The notes under the pieces were generated by a model, which did not search any database, was not told the DNA's origin, and saw only the letters and a program-made list of their open reading frames with translations. Below are positions 33,977 through 44,430 of a stretch of DNA of 64,000 nucleotides, one piece after another. How positions within the stretch are numbered: the stretch's first letter is position 1; each line of letters begins with the position of its first letter. The DNA is taken from NCBI GenBank assembly GCA_035629025.1, contig DASPIU010000020.1, forward strand, positions 1 through 64,000, in the 5' to 3' direction. This stretch comes from Stenotrophomonas_A sp035629025. GTDB taxonomy: Bacteria; Pseudomonadota; Gammaproteobacteria; Xanthomonadales; Xanthomonadaceae. Made by a program: the position numbers and the translations under genes.

Positions 33977-35167
33977 TCAGAACAACTCGACCGTGCCCGC
34001 ACCCATGGTCTGCTGCGAGACCGGCTTGTGCGGCGGGCGCTCCCACTCGCTGCGCATGTCGCGCAGGCGCGCACCCAGGCGTTGCAGGGCCTGCACCAGA
34101 TCGTTGTCGGCCACGCCGCCACTGCGATGCAGCAGTTCCTGCAGGGCCACCGCCTCGCGGTTGATCGCGGTCAGGCGGTCCAGGTGGGTGTGCACGCCGC
34201 TCAGGGTCTGGGTGGCGATGTCCTCGAACTGCAGCGCACGCACCGCTTCAGCCACGCTGCCATCGATGGCGCGGGCGCATTCGGAAATCTCGCGCATGCC
34301 TTCGCCCAGCGAAGCGTTGATCGCCGCGACGTTGTCCAGCATCGCCGCCGCCTCGTGGCGCGCTTCACGCGAGCGGTCCTGGTGGCGCGAGGCCATGTGC
34401 GAGACCGTTTCGCGCACCTTGGAGATGGACTCCTTGGAGCTGTGCGCGAGCTTGCGGATCTGCTCGTTGAAAGTGGTCGAACGCTCCGACAGGTTGCGCA
34501 CCTCGTCGGCGACCACCGCAAAGCCGCGGCCCGCCTCACCGGCACGGGCGGCTTCGATGGCCGCATTCAAGGCCAGCAGGTTGGTCTGGTCGGCGATGGA
34601 CTTGACGTCTTCCAGCAGGGCGAAGATGCCGTCCAGGTGCTGGGCCATCTCGTCGATGTGGTTGACCGTGGTGCTGCTCTGGCCGCTGACCTGTTCCAGC
34701 GCCTCGACCAGCTGCTCCATGCGCGAGCTGGCGTGCTGGGCAAAGCGCGCCACGTCCACGCCGGCGCCGCCATCTTCACCGGCGCGGTCCACGATCCGGG
34801 CCAGCGCATGGCTCTGCTGGCGCGACTTGCGGTTCATCGCCTCGAAGCTGCTGCCCAGGCCGGCCACGGCCTGACGGATCAGGTCACGCGCACGCTCCAC
34901 TTCCGCACGCGAACCTTCGACCTCGTTGCTGACGAAGCTGCGCAGCTCGGTCAGCAGCTGCTCCTGCTCGCGCAGCACGCGGGACTGGTCGGGGTGGCGA
35001 CGGCCCTGCGACCACACGCTCCAGGCGGCAAAGCCCAGCCAGCTCAAGGTCAGCGTGGCCAGGATCGCCCAGCGGACGAAGCCGGGCCATTCCAGGCCCA
35101 CGGCCAACGGGAACAGGAGGGTCAGCGCCAGCGGCGCCGCGAGTCGGATCAGGGGGTGTGAGTACAT
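33977..35167 (-). CDS. Methyl-accepting chemotaxis protein without a periplasmic domain
   Basis: A 396-residue receptor. Two closely spaced hydrophobic segments (about 9-28 and 33-53) leave almost no periplasmic loop, so it likely senses a cytoplasmic or membrane cue. No HAMP domain is evident. The signalling hairpin tip (about 205-245: TNLLALNAAIEAARAGEAGR, GFAVVADEVRNLSERS) is canonical for CheA/CheW contact. The C-terminus lacks a CheR-tethering pentapeptide. The ATG at 35167 is preferred to a GTG at 35188 because GAGA precedes it and the GTG sits at the predicted transcription start. Confidence 0.88.
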   Translation of the reverse strand: MYSHPLIRLAAPLALTLLFPLAVGLEWPGFVRWAILATLTLSWLGFAAWSVWSQGRRHPDQSRVLREQEQLLTELRSFVSNEVEGSRAEVERARDLIRQAVAGLGSSFEAMNRKSRQQSHALARIVDRAGEDGGAGVDVARFAQHASSRMEQLVEALEQVSGQSSTTVNHIDEMAQHLDGIFALLEDVKSIADQTNLLALNAAIEAARAGEAGRGFAVVADEVRNLSERSTTFNEQIRKLAHSSKESISKVRETVSHMASRHQDRSREARHEAAAMLDNVAAINASLGEGMREISECARAIDGSVAEAVRALQFEDIATQTLSGVHTHLDRLTAINREAVALQELLHRSGGVADNDLVQALQRLGARLRDMRSEWERPPHKPVSQQTMGAGTVELF

Positions 35168-35195
35168 GGGCGTTCTCGACAGATTCACGATTGCT

Positions 35196-35222
35196 GTATC
35201 GGCCGTACCCCCCGGCTCTTTA
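35196..35222 (-). promoter_or_regulatory. Sigma-28 promoter of the MCP gene
   Basis: The minus strand carries TAAAGAGC-N11-GCCGATAC, a strong FliA match with exact spacing. The predicted start near 35189 gives a leader of about 22 nt. It ties this receptor to the flagellar late-gene regulon although it lies 10 kb from the flagellar genes. Confidence 0.85.
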
Positions 35223-35297
35223 GCGATCGATGCCCTTCACACCCGCCCGCGCAACCCCATGCCGTTCAGAAACTCGCGCAGCCGCGCGACCATCAAC

Positions 35298-35912
35298 TCA
35301 GCGCAGCGCCCGGTCCACCGCCTCGATCATCGCGCGCTTGCCGAACAGGAAATCCCACAGGCTGCCGCCCATCTGCCGCCACAGCACCGCTGAGCGCACC
35401 GCTGCCAGCAACAGCGCGCGGATCTCGGCCACCACGCCGGTCTGGTTGAGGTAATGCGGGTTGCCTTGCACCATCACCCGCGGCTTGAGGTGGCTGATGG
35501 TGTCCGCGTACAGCGTGCCGAGCGTGCCGAGCACGTCGGGATGGCTGCTGTCGCCCAGCTCCTGGGCCTGCCGCGCGGCCTTGCCGATGCCGGCCGACAC
35601 CGCCGCCACCGTGGCCTGCTCGCGCACGAAGCGCCGCTCCAGCTGCAGTACGGCCAGGGCCAGCCGCGGCAGCACATCGTCCTGGGCCTCATTGCGGAAA
35701 TAGTTGTGCAGCAGGCGCAGCCCGGGCGCCAGGTGCTGGCGCGAGCCGTACACCGCCTCGGGCGTCTCGGCGTCGATGCGGAACACGCTGTCCATCGCGG
35801 TGCGCACGCTGGCGGCCTCCGAATGCCCGGTCTCGGCGATGCGCCGCACTTGTTGCAGGGCCTGGGCTATGCCGGCCAGGGCCAGCACGCGGTTGTCCAT
35901 CGGGGCGGTCAT
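35298..35912 (-). CDS. hflD: HflD family lysogenization regulator homologue
   Basis: A 204-residue HflD (YcfC), a membrane-associated helical protein known in E. coli for binding phage lambda CII; its general cellular role is unclear. Features are ALAGIAQALQQVRRIAETGH and NPHYLNQTGVVAEIRALLLA. The ATG at 35912 overlaps the mnmA stop (ATGA). The nudJ-mnmA-hflD order is the same as in E. coli; purB, which follows there, is not found here. Confidence 0.92.
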   Translation of the reverse strand: MTAPMDNRVLALAGIAQALQQVRRIAETGHSEAASVRTAMDSVFRIDAETPEAVYGSRQHLAPGLRLLHNYFRNEAQDDVLPRLALAVLQLERRFVREQATVAAVSAGIGKAARQAQELGDSSHPDVLGTLGTLYADTISHLKPRVMVQGNPHYLNQTGVVAEIRALLLAAVRSAVLWRQMGGSLWDFLFGKRAMIEAVDRALR

Positions 35913-37048
35913 CGAGCCGATACCTCGGTTGCGGGGAGAGAAGAGGGTGATTGCGCCAGTGGCGCGTCGGTCTGTGCGATCACCGCGCCGCCAAGGCATT
36001 CCTCGCCGGCATACAGCACCAGCGATTGCCCGGGGGTGACGGCGCGCTGCGGCCGGGCGAAGTGGACATCCACGCAGCCATCGTCGCGCACTTGCACCGT
36101 GCACGGTTCGTCGGGCTGGCGGTAGCGGGTCTGCGCGGTGCAGTCGAAGCGCCGCGCCGGCGGCGCGCCGGCAATCCAGTGGGCCGCCTCCGAGCGCAGC
36201 CAGCGCGATTGCAGCCAGGGGCTGTCGCGGTCCTGGTCGACGTACAGCACGTTGTTGGCCACGTCCTTGCCGACGACGTACCACGGCGCCGCGGCGCGGC
36301 CGCGCACGCCGCCGATGTTCAGTCCCTCGCGCTGGCCCAGGGTGAAGTAGAACACCCCGGGATGTTCGGCCACGCGCACGCCGTGCGGGTCGCGGATTTC
36401 GCCGGGACGTGCCGGCAGGTAACGGCTCAGGAACTCGCGGAAGTCGCGCTCGCCGATGAAGCAGATGCCGGTCGAATCCTTCTTCGCGTGCGTCGGCAGG
36501 CCGGCCTCGCGGGCGATGCGGCGCAGGTCGGCCTTGTGCAGGTCGCCGATCGGGAACAGCGTGGCCGCCAGCTGGGCCTGGCCGAGCTGGTGCAGGAAGT
36601 AGCTCTGGTCCTTGCCGTGGTCGGCACCGCGCAGCAAGCGCCAGCGGCCGCCCTCGTGGGCGATGCGCGCGTAGTGGCCGGTGGCGATGCGCTCGGCGCC
36701 TAGCTCGCGCGCCGCGTCGAGGAAATGCTTGAACTTGACCTCGCGGTTGCACAGCACGTCCGGATTGGGCGTGCGCCCGGCGGCGTATTCGGCCAGGAAG
36801 TGCTCGAACACGCCTTGCCAGTATTCGGCGGAGAAGTCGCGGAAATGGAACGGGATGCCGAGCCGGCCGCACACCGCCACCGCGTCGCGGCGGTCATCCT
36901 CGGCGCGGCAATCGCCGCTGCCATCGTCGGCCCAGTTCTGCATGAACAGCCCGGCGACTGCTTCGCCTTGCTGCACCAGCCGCCAGGCGGCGACGGACGA
37001 ATCCACGCCGCCGGACATGCCGACCACGATGCGCGGCGCGGCACTCAC
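35909..37048 (-). CDS. mnmA: tRNA 2-thiouridylase MnmA
   Basis: A 379-residue enzyme that makes 2-thiouridine at the wobble position of Lys, Glu and Gln tRNAs. The PP-loop is GMSGGVDSS (about 10-18). The catalytic cysteines lie in DVLCNREVKF (about 100) and GICFIGERDF (about 198). The start is the GTG at 37048, which overlaps the nudJ stop (GTGA) and yields the normal N-terminus; the open frame to 37168 would run into nudJ. Confidence 0.95.
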   Translation of the reverse strand: MSAAPRIVVGMSGGVDSSVAAWRLVQQGEAVAGLFMQNWADDGSGDCRAEDDRRDAVAVCGRLGIPFHFRDFSAEYWQGVFEHFLAEYAAGRTPNPDVLCNREVKFKHFLDAARELGAERIATGHYARIAHEGGRWRLLRGADHGKDQSYFLHQLGQAQLAATLFPIGDLHKADLRRIAREAGLPTHAKKDSTGICFIGERDFREFLSRYLPARPGEIRDPHGVRVAEHPGVFYFTLGQREGLNIGGVRGRAAAPWYVVGKDVANNVLYVDQDRDSPWLQSRWLRSEAAHWIAGAPPARRFDCTAQTRYRQPDEPCTVQVRDDGCVDVHFARPQRAVTPGQSLVLYAGEECLGGAVIAQTDAPLAQSPSSLPATEVSAR

Positions 37049-37497
37049 AGCTGCCGCACCAAGGCCAGCGGATGGCGTTGGCCGCCGAGGTAGTCGGCTA
37101 CCACCGCCCACACCAGCGGACTGCGCAGGCGCGCGGGCTCGGCGCGCAGTTCCTCGGGCGTCATCCACACCGCGGCGAGGATGCCGTCATCCAGCGCGCG
37201 TTGCGCGTCATGCGCGACCGGCTCGGCGGCGAAGGCAAAGCGCAGGTAGGCCTCGCCGTCTTCGGCGGTCCACTGGTAGCAGCCGATGAAGTGGGTCAGG
37301 CGCACCGTCCAGCCGGTCTCTTCCAGGGTCTCGCGCAGCGCGGCGGCGGCCAGGCTCTCGCCCGGCTCCAGGTGGCCGGCCGGCTGGTTGATCACTTCGC
37401 GGCCGCCGATGCGCTCGACCACCTGCAGCAGACGGCCTTCGCGCACCACCACGGTGGCCACGGTGACATGCGGCGCGGGCGGGCGTGGTGAGGCCAT
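37045..37497 (-). CDS. nudJ: NUDIX phosphatase NudJ
   Basis: A 150-residue NUDIX hydrolase. The NUDIX box G-x5-E-x7-REUxEExGU is complete (GHLEPGESL, then RETLEETGW, about residues 41-63). Length and the nudJ-mnmA-hflD neighbourhood match E. coli NudJ, which removes phosphate from thiamine pyrophosphate precursors and nucleoside triphosphates. The ATG at 37497 begins MASPRPPAPHVTVATVV; the frame stays open upstream into the next gene. Confidence 0.9.
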   Translation of the reverse strand: MASPRPPAPHVTVATVVVREGRLLQVVERIGGREVINQPAGHLEPGESLAAAALRETLEETGWTVRLTHFIGCYQWTAEDGEAYLRFAFAAEPVAHDAQRALDDGILAAVWMTPEELRAEPARLRSPLVWAVVADYLGGQRHPLALVRQL

Positions 37498-37537
37498 CAG
37501 CGCGTGCCCGCCGGGCGCGGGGTCAGGCGGGGGTCCA

Positions 37538-38068
37538 TCAGAACTGGTCCTGGCCGGGGGTGAGCTGCGCTTCCATCGCGTCGGCGGCACGGGTGGTGGC
37601 TTCGATGGCATCGGACAGCGCGCGGCCGGCGAGGTCGGCCGGCACGCGGGTGACGTAGATCGCGGTGCCGTCCTGGCGCACCCAGGCACCGAGGATGTTT
37701 TCCTGGCCGTCCTGCAGCAGGCGGTTGGCGATCTCGCCGGGCAGGGTGTCGCCGCTGGCCTGGTAGGCCGGCGACCAGATTTCCCTGATCTCCAGTTCGC
37801 CAAAGCGCTCGGTGCGTGCACGCACATAGGTCACCTGCTGGCGGCCGCCTTCCAGGCCAAACAGCAGCCGGTAGTCGCCATCGGCATCGACCTTCGGCTC
37901 AAGGCCCAGTGCACGCAGGCGCTGGCCCAGTTCCACATTGCCCGCCGCTGCCGGAGCGGAGACGGGCGTCGCTGGCCGCGCCGGGGGCCTGGCCGCGGCC
38001 GGGGCAGCGAGCAAGGGCGGGCAGGTAGATGCCGCGAGCAACGCAACGGCGGCCGTAAGACGCTTCAT
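37538..38068 (-). CDS. Hypothetical secreted protein
   Basis: A 176-residue protein with a signal peptide (about 1-22, LTAAVALLAASTCPPLLAA), a Pro/Ala-rich spacer (23-42) and a compact domain (about 44-176; LRALGLEPKVDADGDYRLLF, GAWVRQDGTAIYVTRVPADL). The fold resembles the two-layer YbjN/T3SS-chaperone-like type by pattern only; I do not recognise a function. The ATG at 38068 starts the signal peptide; the open frame above it overlaps clpS. Confidence 0.75.
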   Translation of the reverse strand: MKRLTAAVALLAASTCPPLLAAPAAARPPARPATPVSAPAAAGNVELGQRLRALGLEPKVDADGDYRLLFGLEGGRQQVTYVRARTERFGELEIREIWSPAYQASGDTLPGEIANRLLQDGQENILGAWVRQDGTAIYVTRVPADLAGRALSDAIEATTRAADAMEAQLTPGQDQF

Positions 38069-38143
38069 CGGGCTTGAAAATCCGGGGGAAGGAGCGAATT
38101 GTGCGGGGCTGGACGTGAATCGTCCATTCCGTGCACCCCCACT

Positions 38144-38156
38144 TATAATGACGCGA
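38144..38156 (+). promoter_or_regulatory. -10 element giving a probable leaderless clpS transcript
   Basis: A perfect TATAAT (38144-38149) ends six bases before the clpS ATG, so transcription should start at or next to the A of ATG. There is no ribosome-binding site between them. No clear -35 was found. Confidence 0.6.
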
Positions 38157-38476
38157 TGCCTCGCAAACCCACACAAGAGCACGACCACGGCGTAATGGTG
38201 GAAACCAGCCGCCCGGAAGTCGCCCCGCCCCCGCGCTACCAGGTCCTGCTGCTCAACGACGACTACACCCCGATGGATTTCGTGGTGACCGTGCTGCAGC
38301 AGTTCTTCGCCATGGACCTGGAGAAGGCCACCCAGGTCATGCTCCACGTGCATACCCGCGGCCGCGGGGTGTGCGGGTCCTATACCCGCGAGGTCGCCGA
38401 GTCCAAGGTCGCGCAGGTCAACGAGTTTTCGCGCATGAACCAGCATCCTTTGCTGTGCACGATGGAACAGGCCTGA
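38156..38476 (+). CDS. clpS: ClpS, N-degron adaptor of ClpAP
   Basis: A 106-residue adaptor that binds N-terminal Leu, Phe, Tyr and Trp of substrates and passes them to ClpA. The core is LLNDDYTPMDFVV and MLHVHTRGRGVCGSYTREVA. The ATG at 38156 gives the typical flexible N-terminus (PRKPTQEHDHGVMVE). It lies 142 bp before clpA. Confidence 0.96.
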   Translation: MPRKPTQEHDHGVMVETSRPEVAPPPRYQVLLLNDDYTPMDFVVTVLQQFFAMDLEKATQVMLHVHTRGRGVCGSYTREVAESKVAQVNEFSRMNQHPLLCTMEQA

Positions 38477-38618
38477 GCCGGATCGGGCATCCCATGCCTG
38501 CAACGCAGTGGCACGATTGGCGTACTAACGCCGCGTGAACACAGCCATCCGATAGGGTTGTGGAAATTCCAGTCCCAAGCCGCATATTGTTGGCAACAGC
38601 CGTCGGAGCTTCCCCCCT

Positions 38619-40901
<2,283 letters not shown>

Positions 40902-40913
40902 CAGGCACGACAA

Positions 40914-40955
40914 AACCGGCGGGGCTTGCGCCTCGCCGGTTCTGTGGGTTTCCGA
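40914..40955 (+). terminator. Terminator-like hairpin after clpA
   Basis: AACCGGCG (40914-40921) pairs with CGCCGGTT (40934-40941) 12 bases after the clpA stop; the tail is only weakly T-rich. Confidence 0.55.
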
Positions 40956-40970
40956 TCGACCCTGCCGTCT

Positions 40971-41032
40971 GTAGGAGCGGCTTCAGCCGCGACAGCGCGC
41001 CGTGCAGGGTCCGCGGTTGAAACCGCTCCTAC
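40971..41032. repeat. REP pair running into infA
   Basis: GTAGGAGCGGCTTCAGCCGC at 40971-40990 and a facing copy GGTTGAAACCGCTCCTAC ending at 41032. The second copy's GTAG head contains the TAG stop codon of infA (41029-41031). Confidence 0.82.
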
Positions 41033-41247
41033 TTCATGCGGTAGGTAATGCGGCCCTTGGTCAGATCGTACGGGGTCATTTCGACCTTGACGCGATCACC
41101 AGTCAGGATGCGGATGTAGTTCTTGCGCATGCGGCCGGAGATGTGCGCGATGATCTCGTGCCCGTTCTCCAGCTTGACCCGGAAAGTGGTGTTGGGCAGT
41201 GTCTCGCTGACAGTGCCTTCAAATTCGATGGAATCGTCTTTCGACAT
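41029..41247 (-). CDS. infA: Translation initiation factor IF-1
   Basis: A 72-residue OB-fold protein of standard length (SKDDSIEFEGTVSETLPNTT, RILTGDRVKVEMTPYDLTKG). It occupies the ribosomal A site during initiation. The ATG at 41247 gives the exact family N-terminus. Convergent with clpA and close to aat, the same neighbourhood as in E. coli. Confidence 0.97.
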   Translation of the reverse strand: MSKDDSIEFEGTVSETLPNTTFRVKLENGHEIIAHISGRMRKNYIRILTGDRVKVEMTPYDLTKGRITYRMK

Positions 41248-41356
41248 GTAGTCCTGCGGTTCGGGGATGGCCCGTCGGGGGCCCAAGTGCGGGGATTTTA
41301 CGCTCCCGGGGCCGGCCATGCAAAGTTTGTGTTAAGCAATCTTGTGGCGTCGCGTG

Positions 41357-42127
41357 TCAAGGCGTTGTCGCCGGGGCCGCCTGGGCGGCACCCAGCTGCG
41401 CCGCCGGCCACGTCCCGAAGGCTTCGGTCCACGGCCCCACAGCCTCGGGCGCATTGACCAGCTCGCGCACCCGGCACATGAACTCGTTGCGCGGCAACTG
41501 CCGGGCGCCGAGGCTGAGCAGGTGCGGGTTCTCCACCTGCGCGTCAATCAGCGGGCAGTGCTGCGCGTGCAGGAACGCGGCCAGCCCAGCCAGGGCGACC
41601 TTGGAGCCACCGCTGCGGGCACTGAACATGCTTTCGCCAAAGAACATCCGGCCAATGCCGACGCCGTAGATGCCGCCCACCAGTGCCTCTCCGTCGAACA
41701 CCTCGACCGAGTGCGCATGGCCGAGCCGGTGCAGTTCGGCATAGGCGCGCTGCATGGAGGCAGTGATCCAGGTCCCGTCCTGGCCGGGCCGTGGCGCGCT
41801 GGCGCAGGCCGCGACCACGGCTTCAAAGGCGGTGTCGGCGCGCAGCTGCCAGGGGCTGTGGCGCAGTGCCCGGCGCAGGCGCGAGGGCAGGCGAAAGCTG
41901 GCCGTGTCGAAGGTTACGCGCGGGTCCGGCGACCACCACAGGATCGGCTGCCCTTCCGAGAACCAGGGAAAGATGCCGTGCGCATAGGCGTTGAGCAATC
42001 GCGCCGGGCTGAGGTCGCCGCCCACGGCGAGCAGTCCGTCGGGATCGCGCAGCGCCTGTTCGACCGGCGGGAACGGCGCCAGCGGATCGTCACCGAGCAG
42101 GACGGGGCGGCGCGGCATGGCGCTCAT
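41357..42127 (-). CDS. aat: Leucyl/phenylalanyl-tRNA-protein transferase
   Basis: A 256-residue Aat that adds Leu or Phe to N-terminal Lys/Arg of proteins, creating degrons for ClpS-ClpAP. Signatures are PDGLLAVGGDLSPARLLNAY, GIFPWFSEGQPILWWSPDPR and GGIYGVGIGRMFFGESMFS. The ATG at 42127 overlaps the upstream stop (ATGA). Together with clpS and clpA nearby it completes a bacterial N-degron module. Confidence 0.96.
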   Translation of the reverse strand: MSAMPRRPVLLGDDPLAPFPPVEQALRDPDGLLAVGGDLSPARLLNAYAHGIFPWFSEGQPILWWSPDPRVTFDTASFRLPSRLRRALRHSPWQLRADTAFEAVVAACASAPRPGQDGTWITASMQRAYAELHRLGHAHSVEVFDGEALVGGIYGVGIGRMFFGESMFSARSGGSKVALAGLAAFLHAQHCPLIDAQVENPHLLSLGARQLPRNEFMCRVRELVNAPEAVGPWTEAFGTWPAAQLGAAQAAPATTP

Positions 42128-43248
42128 GCCTGGCGGAACGGCGAGTGCGCGAGCAGCTCGGCGGCGTAGCGTCGCACCGAGGCACGCTCCTGCTCGCACC
42201 ATTCGGCCAGCGGCGCGGCGAAACCGGGGTCGGCAATCCAGTGGCGGCTGCGCACCTGGGTCGGCAGGAAGCCGCGCGCGATCTTGTGCTCGCCCTGGGC
42301 GCCGGGTTCAAAGCGTTGCAGGCCTTCGCGCAGGCAGTACTCGATGCCCTGGTAGTAGCAGGTTTCAAAATGCAGGCCGGGCAGCGCAGCGCCGCCCCAA
42401 TAGCGGCCGTACAAGGTGTCGCCGCCACGCAGGCACAGCGCGCCGGCCACCGGCACCCCGCCCAGTTCGGCGAGGAAGATCACCAGCGCCTGCGGCATCG
42501 CCGCCGCCAGGTGGCGCAGGAATTCCAGGGTCAGCGCCGGCGAGTTGCCGTATTCGCGGAAGGTCTTCAGGTAGAAGCCGTGCATCGCGGCCAGGTCAGC
42601 CTCGCTGGCGGCGCCGCCGTGCACGGTGCGCAGCACGATGCCAGCCTGGCGCACCTTGTTGCGCTCCTGGCGGATGTTCTTGCGGTGCTTGTGGTCCATC
42701 GCCGCCAGGAAGGCGTCGAAGTCGTCCCAGCCGGGCTGCCGCTGCCAGTGGTACTGCACGTCATGGCGCAGCAGCCATTGCGCGTCGAACAGTGCGTCCT
42801 CGGCTTCGTCATGGAAGTTCACGTGTGCCGAGGACAGGCCGTTGTCGGCGACCACGGCGGTGATGGCCTCGCGCAGCTGCGCCGCGGCGGCCGGGTCGCG
42901 CGCCAGCAGGCGCGGTCCGGTGACCGGCGAGTAGGGCACCGCGCCCAGCCACTTCGGAAAGTATTCCTGGCCGTAACGCGCGTAGGCCTGGGCCCAAGCA
43001 TGGTCGAAGACGAACTCGCCGTGCGAGTTGGTCTTCAGGTAGCCGGGCGCGGCCGCGATCAGGGCTGGGCCTTCCCACACGGTCAGGTGCAGCGGATTCC
43101 AGCCCCATTCCGGGCGCAGGCAGCCGTGCCGCTCCAGGCCATCGAGGAAGGCGTGCTGGATGAAGGGGTTGCGGCCGTCGTGCAGGGCATCCCAGGCAGC
43201 TGCCGGAATTTCCGCCAGCTGCCGGTAACCACGGACTTCGACCGGCAT
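42124..43248 (-). CDS. GNAT / FemAB-like acyltransferase (COG3146, DUF482 type)
   Basis: A 374-residue protein with the pattern of the peptidogalycan-biosynthesis-like GNAT family: NPFIQHAFLDGLERHGCLRP, HKHRKNIRQERNKVRQAGIV, LHFETCYYQGIEYCLREGLQ. The substrate is unknown; the family is widespread in proteobacteria. The ATG at 43248 lies seven bases after the trxB stop and overlaps aat, so trxB, this gene and aat form one transcription unit. Confidence 0.8.
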   Translation of the reverse strand: MPVEVRGYRQLAEIPAAAWDALHDGRNPFIQHAFLDGLERHGCLRPEWGWNPLHLTVWEGPALIAAAPGYLKTNSHGEFVFDHAWAQAYARYGQEYFPKWLGAVPYSPVTGPRLLARDPAAAAQLREAITAVVADNGLSSAHVNFHDEAEDALFDAQWLLRHDVQYHWQRQPGWDDFDAFLAAMDHKHRKNIRQERNKVRQAGIVLRTVHGGAASEADLAAMHGFYLKTFREYGNSPALTLEFLRHLAAAMPQALVIFLAELGGVPVAGALCLRGGDTLYGRYWGGAALPGLHFETCYYQGIEYCLREGLQRFEPGAQGEHKIARGFLPTQVRSRHWIADPGFAAPLAEWCEQERASVRRYAAELLAHSPFRQA

Positions 43249-43255
43249 CGCGGGC

Positions 43256-44224
43256 TCAGTCGATCTGGTCGAGGAAGCGCTCGGCATCGAGCGCGGCCAT
43301 GCAGCCGAAGCCAGCCGAGGTGATGGCCTGGCGGTAATGCTGGTCGGCCACGTCGCCGGCGGCGAACACGCCTTCCACCGAGGTCTGGGTGGCGTTGCCG
43401 CCCAGGCCCGAGCGGATTTCCAGGTAGCCGTTGTTCATTGCCAGCTGGCCCTCGAACAGTTGCGTGTTCGGATGGTGGCCGATGGCGACGAAGAAGCCGT
43501 GCACGGGCAGGTCGCGGGCGCTCTCGTCCTGCACCGACTTGAGCCGCACGCCGGTCACGCCAGCATCATTGCCCAGCACTTCGTCCACGGTGTGGTGCCA
43601 CACGGTTTCGATCTTGCCGGCCTTGACCTTGTCGAACAGCTTGTCCTGCATGATCTTTTCCGCGCGCAGGGTGTCACGGCGGTGGATCAAGTAGACCTTG
43701 CGCGCGATGTTGGACAGGTACAGGGCTTCTTCCACGGCGGTGTTGCCGCCGCCGATCACCGCCACGTCCTGGTCGCGATAGAAGAAGCCGTCGCAGGTGG
43801 CGCAGGCGGACACGCCGCGGCCCTTGAACGCCTCTTCCGATTCGATGCCCAGGTACTTGGCGGTCGCGCCGGTGGCGATGATCAGCGCATCGCAGGTGTA
43901 GGTGGCGCTGTCACCGGTCAGGGTGAAGGGGCGCTTGGACAGGTCGGCGGTGTGGATGTGGTCGAAGATCACCTCGGTATCGAAGCGCTCGGCATGCGCC
44001 TGCATGCGCGCCATCAGGTCCGGGCCCATCAGGCCGTGGGCATCGCCCGGCCAGTTGTCGACCTCGGTGGTGGTCATCAGCTGGCCGCCCTGCTGCAGGC
44101 CGGTGATGACCACGGGCTTGAGGTTGGCGCGTGCGGCGTACACGGCGGCGGTCCAGCCGGCCGGGCCGGAGCCCAGGATCAGGAGGCGGGAATGCTTGGC
44201 GGGACTGCTGGAAGAAGCGCTCAT
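43256..44224 (-). CDS. trxB: Thioredoxin reductase
   Basis: A 322-residue flavoprotein that uses NADPH to reduce thioredoxin. FAD-binding ILGSGPAGWTAAVYAA at the N-terminus, redox-active CATC in VSACATCDGFF (about 139-142), NADPH-binding VIGGGNTAVEEAL, and the second FAD motif GVFAAGDVAD near the C-terminus are all present. Divergent from ftsK across a 206-bp gap. Confidence 0.96.
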   Translation of the reverse strand: MSASSSSPAKHSRLLILGSGPAGWTAAVYAARANLKPVVITGLQQGGQLMTTTEVDNWPGDAHGLMGPDLMARMQAHAERFDTEVIFDHIHTADLSKRPFTLTGDSATYTCDALIIATGATAKYLGIESEEAFKGRGVSACATCDGFFYRDQDVAVIGGGNTAVEEALYLSNIARKVYLIHRRDTLRAEKIMQDKLFDKVKAGKIETVWHHTVDEVLGNDAGVTGVRLKSVQDESARDLPVHGFFVAIGHHPNTQLFEGQLAMNNGYLEIRSGLGGNATQTSVEGVFAAGDVADQHYRQAITSAGFGCMAALDAERFLDQID

Positions 44225-44430
44225 ATATACTCGCGATCGGAAGGATATGCCGGCACGATCGCAACTTCGCGTTCGTCCGCAGGGGGCATAGAGTGGCGAT
44301 GCGCCAGCGTCTAATCAAGGCGAATCGGTGGAACTGCGTGGGCCACGTGACGCCTCTGCCGGGGCTGATTCCTGCCGTGTCCTCGTTTATTATCAAACAC
44401 TAAGCATACTTTTCTAAGGTCTGGCGCCAG
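44225..44430. other. Divergent trxB-ftsK intergenic region
   Basis: 206 bp containing the promoters for both genes. AT-rich patches occur right before trxB (TATATA) and at 44382-44415 before ftsK. I could not fix -35/-10 pairs with confidence. Confidence 0.4.
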
